NCBI GenBank assembly: GCA_016281815.1
Contig: JAEEJK010000095.1
Location: forward strand, 58,224-122,223
Origin: Prevotella sp.
Lineage (GTDB): Bacteria; Bacteroidota; Bacteroidia; Bacteroidales; Bacteroidaceae
Direction of reading: 5' to 3'
DNA: 64,000 nucleotides
The position numbers and the translations under genes are program-made. Shown here piece after piece: positions 18,489-27,577 of this stretch. The notes beneath the pieces are model-generated. The model had not been told where the DNA came from and did no database searches. It saw nothing but the letters and a program-made list of their open reading frames with translations. Numbering within the stretch: position 1 is the first letter of the stretch; every line of letters begins with the position of its first letter.

Positions 18489-20294
18489 TTAATTAATATT
18501 TGGTCCTATTTCCCCCTCTTTGTTGAGGAACCAGTTGTTCTTATCCTGCAGTTTTGCCTTGATTTCATTCATCAGGTCCTTGTTGGCCTCACCCAATCTC
18601 ATGCCAATTTGGTTGGCAAGGAAATTGTTGTCTGTCGAGCGCAAAGCAAATCTAAGGATGTCGTAGTAGCGTGTTCCCTCGAAAGCGAACTCCAGAGCAC
18701 CTTCCTGAAGAATCAAATGATTGACATAAGCCTGCAAATCAGGAGTCTGCTCTGCTTCAGTACGGACGGTGTCTGTCGGCAACATATAGAACTCATTGGC
18801 AGGTGTGAAGCCGGAGCCTCTTGAGTGCATGCCCATTGTATTGGAGTTGGAAATGGCTCCACGTCCGGAAACACTTTCTGCATCCATCTCAATGTATCTG
18901 GATGTTGGGAAATCGAACTGACTGATCCAAATGGAATCCGACTCAGAATAATAGGGATAAACCTCCTCCTGAATGACTTTGTTGGTGAGTCCTCGTGACA
19001 GTACTTGGAAAGCCATTCTGGGATATCCTGCGAGATTGAGCGCCTCAGCCATACGCAGGTATACCATTTGGCGTCGATAGATATGCACATTCTCTTGCTG
19101 GTGCTTGCTGATGGACTGCATATCAATTCTCTCATTCGTGATGTAATTGTAGGAATCATAGTCATCCCACACCGTGAACAGACGTAAATCTCCCGTGCGG
19201 TGGTTAGTCAGTCCCTGTGGTGCATACTGTACGTTCAATCCATTGTTGCTCACCTGGCAGAACATCTGCGATACAGAAAGTTCCTCCAGTCCCACAGAAG
19301 GAGTGATGCTCACCTTGTAGTCATTCTCCTCTCTGGAATTGAACATGTTTCGGAGTTCGCTGTAATCACCGTCTGTTTTGTTGAAGTTGCATGGAATCAT
19401 GGTGATCAACTCGCTGTTTTCGGAGTAGGATTCAGCAGTGATGGCACTTGACCAACTGTCAGTAATCGCGTTCCATGAAGAACTGACCGATGACCACTCA
19501 ACCCTTTGTATACCGGTAGGATAGGTGGAGTTGTCGCCATTGCGTTCGGCGATGTACTTGTAATAGCGGAGTGCAGCCTGCTTGTAGTATTCCACGTTGC
19601 CAGAAGCACTTCCTGCCCATAGATAGAGGTCGCCCAATACAATATTGATGGGGAACCACAAAAAGCGGTAAGTAGCGCCATTGTCATAATACGGATACTC
19701 CCGTCCATATTTCTCTGCCAGTGGCAGGAGGTCATTGATGAAGTACTCGCATACCTGTTGTATTCCATACGCGGGATAGTTGGCCTCCGACTGTTCCTTG
19801 GTGAGGATGGGGTCAATCACAAAGCGTACTTTCCCATAGTTGACGACCAGTTGTAGATAAGTCCATGCTCTGATGGCTTTAGCCGCAGCATATTCTTTCA
19901 TGAATATGTATTTGTTTCGGTTGTCCTTCAGCGCTGTATCCGCGTTGGCAATGAAATAGTTGCAGTTGTTGATGATGGCGTAGTAGTCGCGTGGGTTATT
20001 GTACGCGTTGTCGCCGCTGATGTTGAACTGTGCTATTTCTCTCAGGTCTTTGCTGGCATTGTTGGTCAATTCCACCAAGTCACCCCTCACTTCTCCGAGG
20101 AGGATGGTTCGGTCGGCGATGGCTTGTAGTTTGTTGAGGATGCCAATCATGCTGTAAACAGAGTCCGTAGCATTGTCCAGTTTATGGTTTTCAGAGTAAA
20201 TGACATGGTCAGACTCTTGGTCGAAGAAATCTGAGCATCCGCCCAAAATGCAAGCCATGCAAAGTGTACTGATGAATATACTGATTTTTTTCAT
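18489..20294 (-). CDS. SusD/RagB-family outer-membrane lipoprotein (second pair)
   Basis: A 601-residue lipoprotein with lipobox CILGGC followed by SDFFDQ, the usual SusD start. TPR-like helical segments include EYAAAKAIRAWTYLQLVVNYG, a conserved SusD helix. The C-terminal part has LILQEGALEFAFEGTRYYDI, the classic ExxxE-x-x-R-x-x-D/W-like SusD ending. It should form the lid of the adjacent SusC channel and bind the substrate at the cell surface. The frame extends 9 codons upstream, but ATG 20294 gives a proper signal peptide. It is the last gene of the seven-gene operon, 34 bases after its SusC. Confidence 0.92.
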   Translation of the reverse strand: MKKISIFISTLCMACILGGCSDFFDQESDHVIYSENHKLDNATDSVYSMIGILNKLQAIADRTILLGEVRGDLVELTNNASKDLREIAQFNISGDNAYNNPRDYYAIINNCNYFIANADTALKDNRNKYIFMKEYAAAKAIRAWTYLQLVVNYGKVRFVIDPILTKEQSEANYPAYGIQQVCEYFINDLLPLAEKYGREYPYYDNGATYRFLWFPINIVLGDLYLWAGSASGNVEYYKQAALRYYKYIAERNGDNSTYPTGIQRVEWSSVSSSWNAITDSWSSAITAESYSENSELITMIPCNFNKTDGDYSELRNMFNSREENDYKVSITPSVGLEELSVSQMFCQVSNNGLNVQYAPQGLTNHRTGDLRLFTVWDDYDSYNYITNERIDMQSISKHQQENVHIYRRQMVYLRMAEALNLAGYPRMAFQVLSRGLTNKVIQEEVYPYYSESDSIWISQFDFPTSRYIEMDAESVSGRGAISNSNTMGMHSRGSGFTPANEFYMLPTDTVRTEAEQTPDLQAYVNHLILQEGALEFAFEGTRYYDILRFALRSTDNNFLANQIGMRLGEANKDLMNEIKAKLQDKNNWFLNKEGEIGPNIN

Positions 20295-20328
20295 AATCTT
20301 TGTTCTTTTGCTTGTTGTCATATTGGTC

Positions 20329-23300
20329 TTAGAGATTCACCTTTATACCTGCCACGAATGAGCGGCTTTGTCCGATTCGTCCCAGGTCGATGCCCTGTCC
20401 GATGACGGCAGATGTCATAGAGAATTCAGGATCGGAGCCGAGATATTTTGTGACAGTGAACAAGTTGTTGGCCTGTACCCAGAACTGCAATCCTTGGAGG
20501 TATTGTGACTTGAGAGGCAGTTCATAACTCAGCATGACGGTCTTCAGTCTGAGATAACTGCCGTCTTCTATCCATCTGTCGCTGAACCGAGCGTTGCCCA
20601 TGGGGTCTTGGAACGTGAGTTTAGGAATGTCGGTTTGCTGTCCCTCCACCTGCCAGCGTCTGAGCATAGCAGTAGACTGGTTCATGAACCGAGATCCGCT
20701 CTCCACTTGCTGGCGCATATAGTTGTACACATCATTTCCTATAGAATAGTTGAAGCGTACATCGAGCCTGATTCTCTTGTAATTGAACGTAGTGAAGATG
20801 TTTCCATAGAAATCCGGATTCGGGTCACCGATGATGTCTCGGTCAGCATCGTTGATTTCCTTGTTTCCATCCAGGTCGGCGAAGTGCATGTCGCCAGCCG
20901 TGAAGTAGTTGTGGTCGGCTCCGTTGCTGTCAAGGATGTAAAGACCTGCTGATGCTGCTTCCTCAGAAGTGGCGAACACACCTTGTGTCTTGTATCCATA
21001 GAAACGGTTAGCAGGCTGTCCCACCTGTGTGCGGATGGTTGCTCCATACACATCATTGTCTACGTATGGTTTTCCGTCAGCCAGTTCAGTTACCTTGTTC
21101 TTGTAGTGGCCGATGCTTCCGCCCACCTGCCATTGGAAATTGTGGAGTGCAAGGAGTTTGATGTTGGCACTGATGTCGAAGCCAGTGTTCTCGAGTTTGC
21201 CCCCATTGCTCCAGTTCTGGTAAAGGCCAGAGAGGAATCCCAGCGACTGATAGGTGAGGAGGTCTGAAGTCTTGCTCTTATAGAGGTTGACCCCCAGTCC
21301 GATGCGGTTGTTGAGCAGGCTGGCCTCCAATCCCAAGTTGATTCGTGCGGTGCGTTCCCATTGGATTTTGGTGTTTCCGATGCCGTCGAGTGTAAGGCCA
21401 GTGAGTTGTCTGAGGTAACGTTGTGCGCGGAAATAACTACGTGCAACATAGTAGTCGATGTCATCATTGCCGCTGATGTCATATCCGGCTGTGAGTCTCA
21501 GGTAGTTGATGGCGCGGATTTTGGCAAGCCAAGGTTCATTGGTCATCACCCATGAAGCCTGGATACCCGGAAAGAGTCCCCATGCGGCATCGAACATGTT
21601 GAGGTCGCCGCCATCCTGTCCGAAACGAGAGGAACCTTCCATGGTGAGGTTGGCCTGCACGTAGTAGCGGCTCTTGTAGTTGTACTCAGCCTGTGCGTAC
21701 CAAGCCATTGAGTTCCAGTTGTCATTGGCACCGACATCCTGTGAGTTGAGCAAGTTGCTGCTCATGTAAGGAGTCTTGTCATTGCCGGTGTTGTAGCCCA
21801 ACTGCGAGTTCATGGTATAACTTTCCCAGTTGATACGTACGCCGAGGAAAGCGTGCAGGTCATGCGCATTGAAACGGTTGCTCCAGTCGAGGCGTGTGTC
21901 GCTCATCACTGAGTTTTGCTTGGAAGCGAGTGACCGCACCTCGTTCTCTCTGTAAGCGCCGATGCTGCTCACGAAGTAGTTGGGTGTACCATTGATAGGA
22001 ATGTAGAACATCTCACTGGTGTTGACCAGGTTGTAACTGAAATGTTCCGACAGCCACAGATGCGGTGAGAATGTCCATTTCGGCGTCACGGTGAGGTTGA
22101 GCATGGAGTTTTCAAAGTGGTTTTTGTTCTCTGCGTCACCATATTCGTTGATGGCAGCGGGGTTGCCCAGTCTCCAGTTGTAACTGTTGTAATTGGCCAA
22201 AGCCTCAGAGAGATAATCCTCCTGCTTGATGTCGAAGTGAGTATCACTCAGCACACCACGTCCATAACTGTAGGGGCTGAGGAAAGGCGACTTGACGTAT
22301 GCCAGGAATGACGGGCTTGTTGGTGTTCCTTCATCGTACCCCTCTGGTGCGCCATCGTCGCGGATGTTTCTTGTGGTATTGGCAAAAGAGGCATCAAACC
22401 TGATGTCAAGACGTTTGAGCAGGCGGATATCCGTATTGAAACGGACGTTCAGTCTGTTCATATTGTTGTACTTCAGGTTGCTTTCCTGATTCGTGTATCC
22501 CACAGACAGGTTATAGTTGGCGATGTTGTCACCACCCGACACATTGATACCGTAATTCTGTGTCATAGCCGTCTGATACACCAGTTTTTTCCAGTCGGTG
22601 TCCTGGTGGTACTGTGTGTAGTAGTAGTAATTGGGATCCTCGTTGAGGAACTTGAAGGTGCGACGTGTGGTGTTGGTGGTTTTCAGCAACTCAGAGGCAT
22701 AGTTTCTGTATTGCTCCGGACCCATCATGGAAAGGTATTTGGGTTCGAGCACCACACCTGCAGACGCATAGGCCGAGATACGTGTAGCCATCGTCTTGTT
22801 GCGTTTGGTCTGAATGAGCAACACGCCGTTGGCTCCCTTTGCGCCATAGAATGCCGTACCGTTACGAATAAGGGTCACTTTTTCGATGTCGGCAGGATTG
22901 ATGCTTGAAATGATGTCATTGTAGAAGCCATCATGAAGCATCGTCCTTCCATATTGCTGGTCGATGATGACGTCATCGATGACGATGAGCGGCTGAGAGT
23001 TGGCATTGAGTGAGTTGATGCCCTGTACAAACATGACGCTTCCCACTCCTGGCATTCCACTGCGTGAGATGGTATACACTTCTCCTCCCAACTGTTTCTG
23101 CACCTCATCCTTGATATTCACGGCATTGGAGTATTGGAAGTCGCTGGCCACATAATCATTTCGTATGTTGGTCTGCTTGGAATACTCTGCTTTGAATGTG
23201 GTGGGATAGAGTTTCACATCACCCTGTTGCTCATCAGCCGTGAGACCAGCCCTGACGGGGTTATAGTCAGGCGAGACCACATAAATGGCACTTGAGAAGA

Positions 23301-23646
23301 GAGGAACCTGAAGTTCGTATGTACCATCATCATTGGAGAGCGCACTGTATCCCTCGACCCCGTCAGCAGCGACGATGCTTCCGCTGATGGGATTATGGGT
23401 GGCAGCATCCAACACACGTCCCCTGACGGTTCGCGTCTCATATTTTTTCTTCTTCTGAGTGATGGCCGTCACCAATTTGTTGAGGACTTCATTATCATCT
23501 TCTTCCTCATCATCGTATTGTGCTGAGGCGGTGATGGGCATGAGCATCATCAGCCCCATGGCAATTAACAATTGACAATTAACCATTGACAAAAAGCCTT
23601 GCCATCTGTGTCTGGATATGATATTGTTGAGTTTCATCTTCATCAT
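20329..23646 (-). CDS. SusC/RagA-family TonB-dependent transporter (second pair)
   Basis: A 1105-residue outer-membrane transporter. After the signal peptide come an acidic stretch (YDDEEEDDNE, about residues 44-53), a lysine run, and a carboxypeptidase-regulatory-like domain (RTVRGRVLDAATHNPISGS). The plug follows, with VQGINSLNANSQPLIVIDDV and KVTLIRNGTAFYGAKGANGV. The beta barrel ends in RSFVAGIKVNL. A conventional TonB box is not obvious. Its N-terminal signal region contains MVNCQLLIAMG, encoded by a dispersed AT-rich repeat. The start lies 2 bases past the preceding FAS1 gene. It is more divergent than the first SusC of the operon. Confidence 0.93.
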   Translation of the reverse strand: MMKMKLNNIISRHRWQGFLSMVNCQLLIAMGLMMLMPITASAQYDDEEEDDNEVLNKLVTAITQKKKKYETRTVRGRVLDAATHNPISGSIVAADGVEGYSALSNDDGTYELQVPLFSSAIYVVSPDYNPVRAGLTADEQQGDVKLYPTTFKAEYSKQTNIRNDYVASDFQYSNAVNIKDEVQKQLGGEVYTISRSGMPGVGSVMFVQGINSLNANSQPLIVIDDVIIDQQYGRTMLHDGFYNDIISSINPADIEKVTLIRNGTAFYGAKGANGVLLIQTKRNKTMATRISAYASAGVVLEPKYLSMMGPEQYRNYASELLKTTNTTRRTFKFLNEDPNYYYYTQYHQDTDWKKLVYQTAMTQNYGINVSGGDNIANYNLSVGYTNQESNLKYNNMNRLNVRFNTDIRLLKRLDIRFDASFANTTRNIRDDGAPEGYDEGTPTSPSFLAYVKSPFLSPYSYGRGVLSDTHFDIKQEDYLSEALANYNSYNWRLGNPAAINEYGDAENKNHFENSMLNLTVTPKWTFSPHLWLSEHFSYNLVNTSEMFYIPINGTPNYFVSSIGAYRENEVRSLASKQNSVMSDTRLDWSNRFNAHDLHAFLGVRINWESYTMNSQLGYNTGNDKTPYMSSNLLNSQDVGANDNWNSMAWYAQAEYNYKSRYYVQANLTMEGSSRFGQDGGDLNMFDAAWGLFPGIQASWVMTNEPWLAKIRAINYLRLTAGYDISGNDDIDYYVARSYFRAQRYLRQLTGLTLDGIGNTKIQWERTARINLGLEASLLNNRIGLGVNLYKSKTSDLLTYQSLGFLSGLYQNWSNGGKLENTGFDISANIKLLALHNFQWQVGGSIGHYKNKVTELADGKPYVDNDVYGATIRTQVGQPANRFYGYKTQGVFATSEEAASAGLYILDSNGADHNYFTAGDMHFADLDGNKEINDADRDIIGDPNPDFYGNIFTTFNYKRIRLDVRFNYSIGNDVYNYMRQQVESGSRFMNQSTAMLRRWQVEGQQTDIPKLTFQDPMGNARFSDRWIEDGSYLRLKTVMLSYELPLKSQYLQGLQFWVQANNLFTVTKYLGSDPEFSMTSAVIGQGIDLGRIGQSRSFVAGIKVNL
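23562..23590. repeat. AT-rich short repeat inside the SusC signal-peptide region
   Basis: CAATTAACAATTGACAATTA and the following ACCATTGAC form overlapping copies of the unit AATT(A/G)AC, with palindromic CAATTG cores. Similar units lie at 25419-25451. Here the repeat is translated as VNCQLLI. Confidence 0.6.
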
Positions 23647-23648
23647 TG

Positions 23649-25415
23649 TTAATCGTTAGACATGGGTTTTTCCTCATGTGGTTTGAGGAGAATGCAGTCA
23701 ATGCGCATGGTACGTGTGTAGGTGTTGTTACGCAGTTGAGCACTGGTGACACGAGTCTCCAGTTTCAATGTCACCTGCGGCTCTTCTTCCTGGAGTCCGA
23801 AAGTAGCGACTGGGAATTTGACGTTTTCAGCCAGCAAGAGCGCGTTCACACCATCTGCCACCGTTTCTTTCCTGTCACAGAGTTCATTTTCCACCACATT
23901 TCCATCAATGTCGTGATGGCTAAGGGTGCATCTGAGCAGTGTGGGGAGTTTTTGAATGTTGGTGGCATTCCAGTCATAAGCCACAGCGGGAGCCGTGATG
24001 AGATAGATGTCGTATCCGATGTTTGCCAGCACGTCAGTGATGTTGAAAGTCACCCATGGGTTGACAGTTGTTCTCTGCGGCTCAAACTCCACGAATCTGT
24101 TGTTGGAAACCACGTTGTAGAAAGGATTGTTCTGCAGTGAGTCGGGTGCATCCGGGAACAGGTTGGGCACCTGGCGTATGATGGCAGCCACTGTGGGTTC
24201 GTCATCTCCTGCAGAGTTCTTGACGGTGCTCACCTCTTTCAGGCTTCTCATTTGCTCAGCCTCGATGATGCGTAACTGGTGGAAAGTCTGCTCCTTGTCA
24301 ATTTTCCAGTTGTCAGACTTCAGCATGGTGCCGTTGCTGCACTCAATGGGAATGGCTCCAGCCAAAGCGCCATTAGGTGTAAACGGCTTGTAATACTCAT
24401 AATAATGCAGCGAGTCGGCCCCCCACATCGATCTGCGATAATTGTAGTTCATGGTGCAGTTGGTGGACAAGGCAGAGTCTTGCAATGCAGCATCGCTGTT
24501 GAATGTGCGGCTGAACACGGTACCCTTCATGATGGCCATTCGTGTGTTGGTATATGCGAGCGAGTCACGGTCGGGCACATTGTTGTCATACACGAAATAG
24601 TCAGAGTATTCATCGACCATTTTCTTCCATTCCTTGTTGGTAGGAACAATCATGAGGTAAGTGCTGTCCTCAGAGTTGATGCGTGCATCGAGGAAATTAT
24701 AGCCAAACAGATCGTTCTGCTGAATAAAGACAGAGTCGAGGTAGACAGTTTTTCCGTCTACAATACCACCGGGCACACTTTCTTCTGCAATGAACTCCTT
24801 GCGGTAGAACATACCGTTGTAGAAGAAACTACGCACACTGTCCAGGTCATTGTCTTTTCTCATGTATTCGAACAGGTTGGAGAAGAACTTCACCTGATTG
24901 TCTAGCGTGTACAGGACACCATTGCCATAGTGTTGGTTGGCTGTGAGGAACCTGTTGCCATCGATGGCATCCGGTGTGAGGAAGGCGTATTTGCCGTTCA
25001 TCAGCACGATGGTATCATTGCTGAGACTTGAGACGGAATGGTTGTAAAGTGTCATGTGGTTTTGCAGGAACTCTTTCACTGTCGTGTTGTCATCATCGTT
25101 CACCTTGCCTTTCTCTGCATTGTATGCATTGATGAGTTCCTGTGCCTGTTCTGCGGATAGGCAGGAGTTGGTGGGAGCAAAAACGGTGAAGATTTGGCTG
25201 CTGCCCAAAGACTTGTCATAACCGCATGCTCTCACCACGCTGGCGAAGTTGCTGAGGTTGGGGTCTGCTTGGATGGCATCCCACAAACTCCCATCATGCT
25301 GTCCTGTGGTGAGGCTGTTGTAATGGTCATCCCATTCATCTGAGCATGCTGTCAGTGTCAGGGCTGCTATCGCGAGCCCCAGCACTGTTTTATATATGTG
25401 ATTTCGTTTCATCAT
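23649..25415 (-). CDS. Fasciclin (FAS1)-domain surface lipoprotein, 588 residues
   Basis: A lipoprotein with signal ALTLTAC followed by SDEWDDHY. The N-terminal FAS1 domain is visible in SLWDAIQADPNLSNFASVVR and SQIFTVFAPTNSCLSAEQAQ, then VKEFLQNHMTLYNHS and MNGKYAFL, the usual FAS1 order. A second, weaker FAS1 module begins near FLDARINSEDSTYLMIVPTN. The C-terminal region has no recognised family. FAS1 domains mediate adhesion and ligand contact in many organisms. Starts at 25415 and 25412 are equivalent (Met-Met). It lies between another FAS1 gene and SusC, so a surface-exposed partner role is inferred. Confidence 0.8.
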   Translation of the reverse strand: MMKRNHIYKTVLGLAIAALTLTACSDEWDDHYNSLTTGQHDGSLWDAIQADPNLSNFASVVRACGYDKSLGSSQIFTVFAPTNSCLSAEQAQELINAYNAEKGKVNDDDNTTVKEFLQNHMTLYNHSVSSLSNDTIVLMNGKYAFLTPDAIDGNRFLTANQHYGNGVLYTLDNQVKFFSNLFEYMRKDNDLDSVRSFFYNGMFYRKEFIAEESVPGGIVDGKTVYLDSVFIQQNDLFGYNFLDARINSEDSTYLMIVPTNKEWKKMVDEYSDYFVYDNNVPDRDSLAYTNTRMAIMKGTVFSRTFNSDAALQDSALSTNCTMNYNYRRSMWGADSLHYYEYYKPFTPNGALAGAIPIECSNGTMLKSDNWKIDKEQTFHQLRIIEAEQMRSLKEVSTVKNSAGDDEPTVAAIIRQVPNLFPDAPDSLQNNPFYNVVSNNRFVEFEPQRTTVNPWVTFNITDVLANIGYDIYLITAPAVAYDWNATNIQKLPTLLRCTLSHHDIDGNVVENELCDRKETVADGVNALLLAENVKFPVATFGLQEEEPQVTLKLETRVTSAQLRNNTYTRTMRIDCILLKPHEEKPMSND

Positions 25416-25418
25416 TTG

Positions 25419-25451
25419 AATTGTCAATTGTAATTCTTAAATTGTCAATTG
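25419..25451. repeat. Two copies of AATTGTCAATTGT between FAS1 genes
   Basis: AATTGTCAATTGT occurs at 25419-25431 and again at 25440-25452, separated by AATTCTTA. The unit is nearly palindromic around CAATTG and resembles the repeat in the SusC signal region at 23562. The 44-base gap between the two FAS1 genes is essentially made of it. Confidence 0.6.
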
Positions 25452-25459
25452 TGAATGCA

Positions 25460-27541
25460 TTAGAGATCGTCTTCCATCTCGCCTTCACTGTCAACACCAT
25501 AGACACTCTTTGGCACTAACTCAAGGAAGTCGAGCATGAACTCATTGTTGTTGCCTTGCTTTCCGTCGGAAGCCACGCGGAATCGGATGTAATGATCCTT
25601 GTTGGCATCAATATAAGTCTGACACATGATACGGCGGTAAGTACGCTCGTTTCCGCAGAAGTAACCTTTCGACGATGTGCTGAAGTGGAAGATGGAGCGA
25701 GGTCCTCGGTAGGCACCCAGGTTTTTGAGCAGTTTCTGCTCCTCTGCTTTTTCCTCTACAGTCATCTGGTCGTATTTTGCCGGTGTTTCATCGATGACGA
25801 AACGGTCGCCGATATACAAGTCTGAGTTGAGGAACTTGGTCATGTCGAGCGGGATGCCCTGTGGCACACCATCAAAGTAGACCTGCATCACACCTCGAGT
25901 CTCGATGGCACAGAATCCCAGTCGCACCTGCCAGTCTCCACTATAGGGTACAGGTGGCATGCGGAAGGTGAAGTCATAGTCACCGAAGAGGTTCCATTCG
26001 TCACCCTGCCATGACCAGAAATTGATGTGTGGTCGACGTAGCACGACACTACAGTTGGAGAATGTCACACCGTCGAGATATCCCAATGGGAAGTAGTAGT
26101 TTCGTCCGTTCTTCGGAGTAGCGGAATCATCGGGTGTACCCGCATCATCATCTTTGGTCGGGTCACCCTCGAATCTCAGGCCATTGCAGATGACTTCAGG
26201 AAATACGGTAGAGAAGTCCATTCTGATACGCATGTTCTGCACTTTATTCTGCACATCGTAGGAGAAGGCCACTACATCATCTACATAGTAGTAGTGTCCG
26301 TTAAGTCCATCGTGAACAACATCGCTCTCAATAGACGGATCAATATGAATGCCTTCTATCTGATAGTTGTTGTCGTATCGTCGGTTGATGTATCGTTCAC
26401 CCTTTGTGCCATTTCCTATCCAGTTGGTCACGGTGAGTTTCTCCACCTTGATCATGGTATGCGGCAAGAGAGTGTGGTGCCAGTCAACAGGGTTGACAAG
26501 GGTCTCCTCATATCCGAATGCACCATTGACGATACCGATTCTCACGTCCATTGGTGTCAGGTCGGAGGTACCAGCCGTATATCGGTTGAGAATGTGATAT
26601 TGCACAAACCTGTGGAGTGGGTTGATGCTGTCCTTGAGGTTTTCGAAACTATGTCCTTCCTTGTTGACATCATTTGGATAGACGGGGTCATAGAGTTTGC
26701 AGGCCAGGTCGTAAAGCGCCCTCATGTCACCTTTTGCGATGCCATATTTTGTTTCCAGCACCTCATCTGGCTCCACAAAGAAGGTATAGCCATATTTCTT
26801 GGTGTCGGGCACCCATGCCACCTCACTCCAGATATGTGACTTGTAGTAGTACTTGGGGTAGGCATTCTTGTCATAGGTCTCATCTTCCACCTTCAATACC
26901 TCACTCAGCACGTCGGTAGCGACAAGTGCATTGTAGAAGGTGCTGATTTTGGGGTTGTCCCTCAACAGGTCGGAGATATAGTTGTTGGACTTTTCAATCA
27001 CCCGGTCGATGGGCTGCATGATACCGTTCTCTACGGAATCATCTGCCAGTTCGAAGTAGATGTGTGAGAGTCCTTCCAGGAAAACGACAGGATTGTCCTT
27101 TTCATCAAATCCGGTAGATGTTGCGATGTAGCGTCCGAGCAGGTTGGATGTCGGCAAGCGGTCCTGTCCCATATCCATTGTGGTGTACATGTTGTTCACC
27201 AGGTGTGTGCGTGCGATGGTGTCGCAGTCAGCATTTGTCAGATCGCTGACGCTTGACATGCCTCTTGACTTGAGGTACTCATTGACCGCATTGTTGTTTG
27301 GAACGAAACAGGTGTAATGTCCGTATGTGGAGAGAAGGTCCATCAGTCCGGCCCGCTCCACGATCTCAGTGAACTCACTGTATTCCTCGGCACGGTTTTT
27401 GAGGAAGTCGCTGGCCATCTCTCCTGTGAATGTGTAGAAGTTCTCTGCATCCGGGTCATCCGACACGCAGGACCCCAGCGAACTCACCATGAGGGCAGCG
27501 AGGCCCATGAGGCAGAGTATGTTGAATTTGAACTTTTTCAT
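25460..27541 (-). CDS. Fasciclin (FAS1)-domain surface lipoprotein, 693 residues
   Basis: A lipoprotein with signal VSSLGSC followed by VSDDPDAENF. The FAS1 domain reads EFTEIVERAGLMDLLSTYGH, then YTCFVPNNNAVNEYLKSRG, with a second copy from ISTFYNALVATDVLSEVLKV to FFVEPDEVL. The C-terminal third (FTFRMPPVPYSGDWQVRLGF and later HFSTSSKGYFCGNERTYRRI) looks like a beta-sandwich and may bind ligand. The sequence extends 12 codons upstream, but ATG 27541 gives the best signal peptide. It follows SusD by 36 bases in the operon. Confidence 0.8.
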   Translation of the reverse strand: MKKFKFNILCLMGLAALMVSSLGSCVSDDPDAENFYTFTGEMASDFLKNRAEEYSEFTEIVERAGLMDLLSTYGHYTCFVPNNNAVNEYLKSRGMSSVSDLTNADCDTIARTHLVNNMYTTMDMGQDRLPTSNLLGRYIATSTGFDEKDNPVVFLEGLSHIYFELADDSVENGIMQPIDRVIEKSNNYISDLLRDNPKISTFYNALVATDVLSEVLKVEDETYDKNAYPKYYYKSHIWSEVAWVPDTKKYGYTFFVEPDEVLETKYGIAKGDMRALYDLACKLYDPVYPNDVNKEGHSFENLKDSINPLHRFVQYHILNRYTAGTSDLTPMDVRIGIVNGAFGYEETLVNPVDWHHTLLPHTMIKVEKLTVTNWIGNGTKGERYINRRYDNNYQIEGIHIDPSIESDVVHDGLNGHYYYVDDVVAFSYDVQNKVQNMRIRMDFSTVFPEVICNGLRFEGDPTKDDDAGTPDDSATPKNGRNYYFPLGYLDGVTFSNCSVVLRRPHINFWSWQGDEWNLFGDYDFTFRMPPVPYSGDWQVRLGFCAIETRGVMQVYFDGVPQGIPLDMTKFLNSDLYIGDRFVIDETPAKYDQMTVEEKAEEQKLLKNLGAYRGPRSIFHFSTSSKGYFCGNERTYRRIMCQTYIDANKDHYIRFRVASDGKQGNNNEFMLDFLELVPKSVYGVDSEGEMEDDL

Positions 27542-27577
27542 AATCATTTGTCCTTTTTCTGTTGTTGAATGAGTCAC

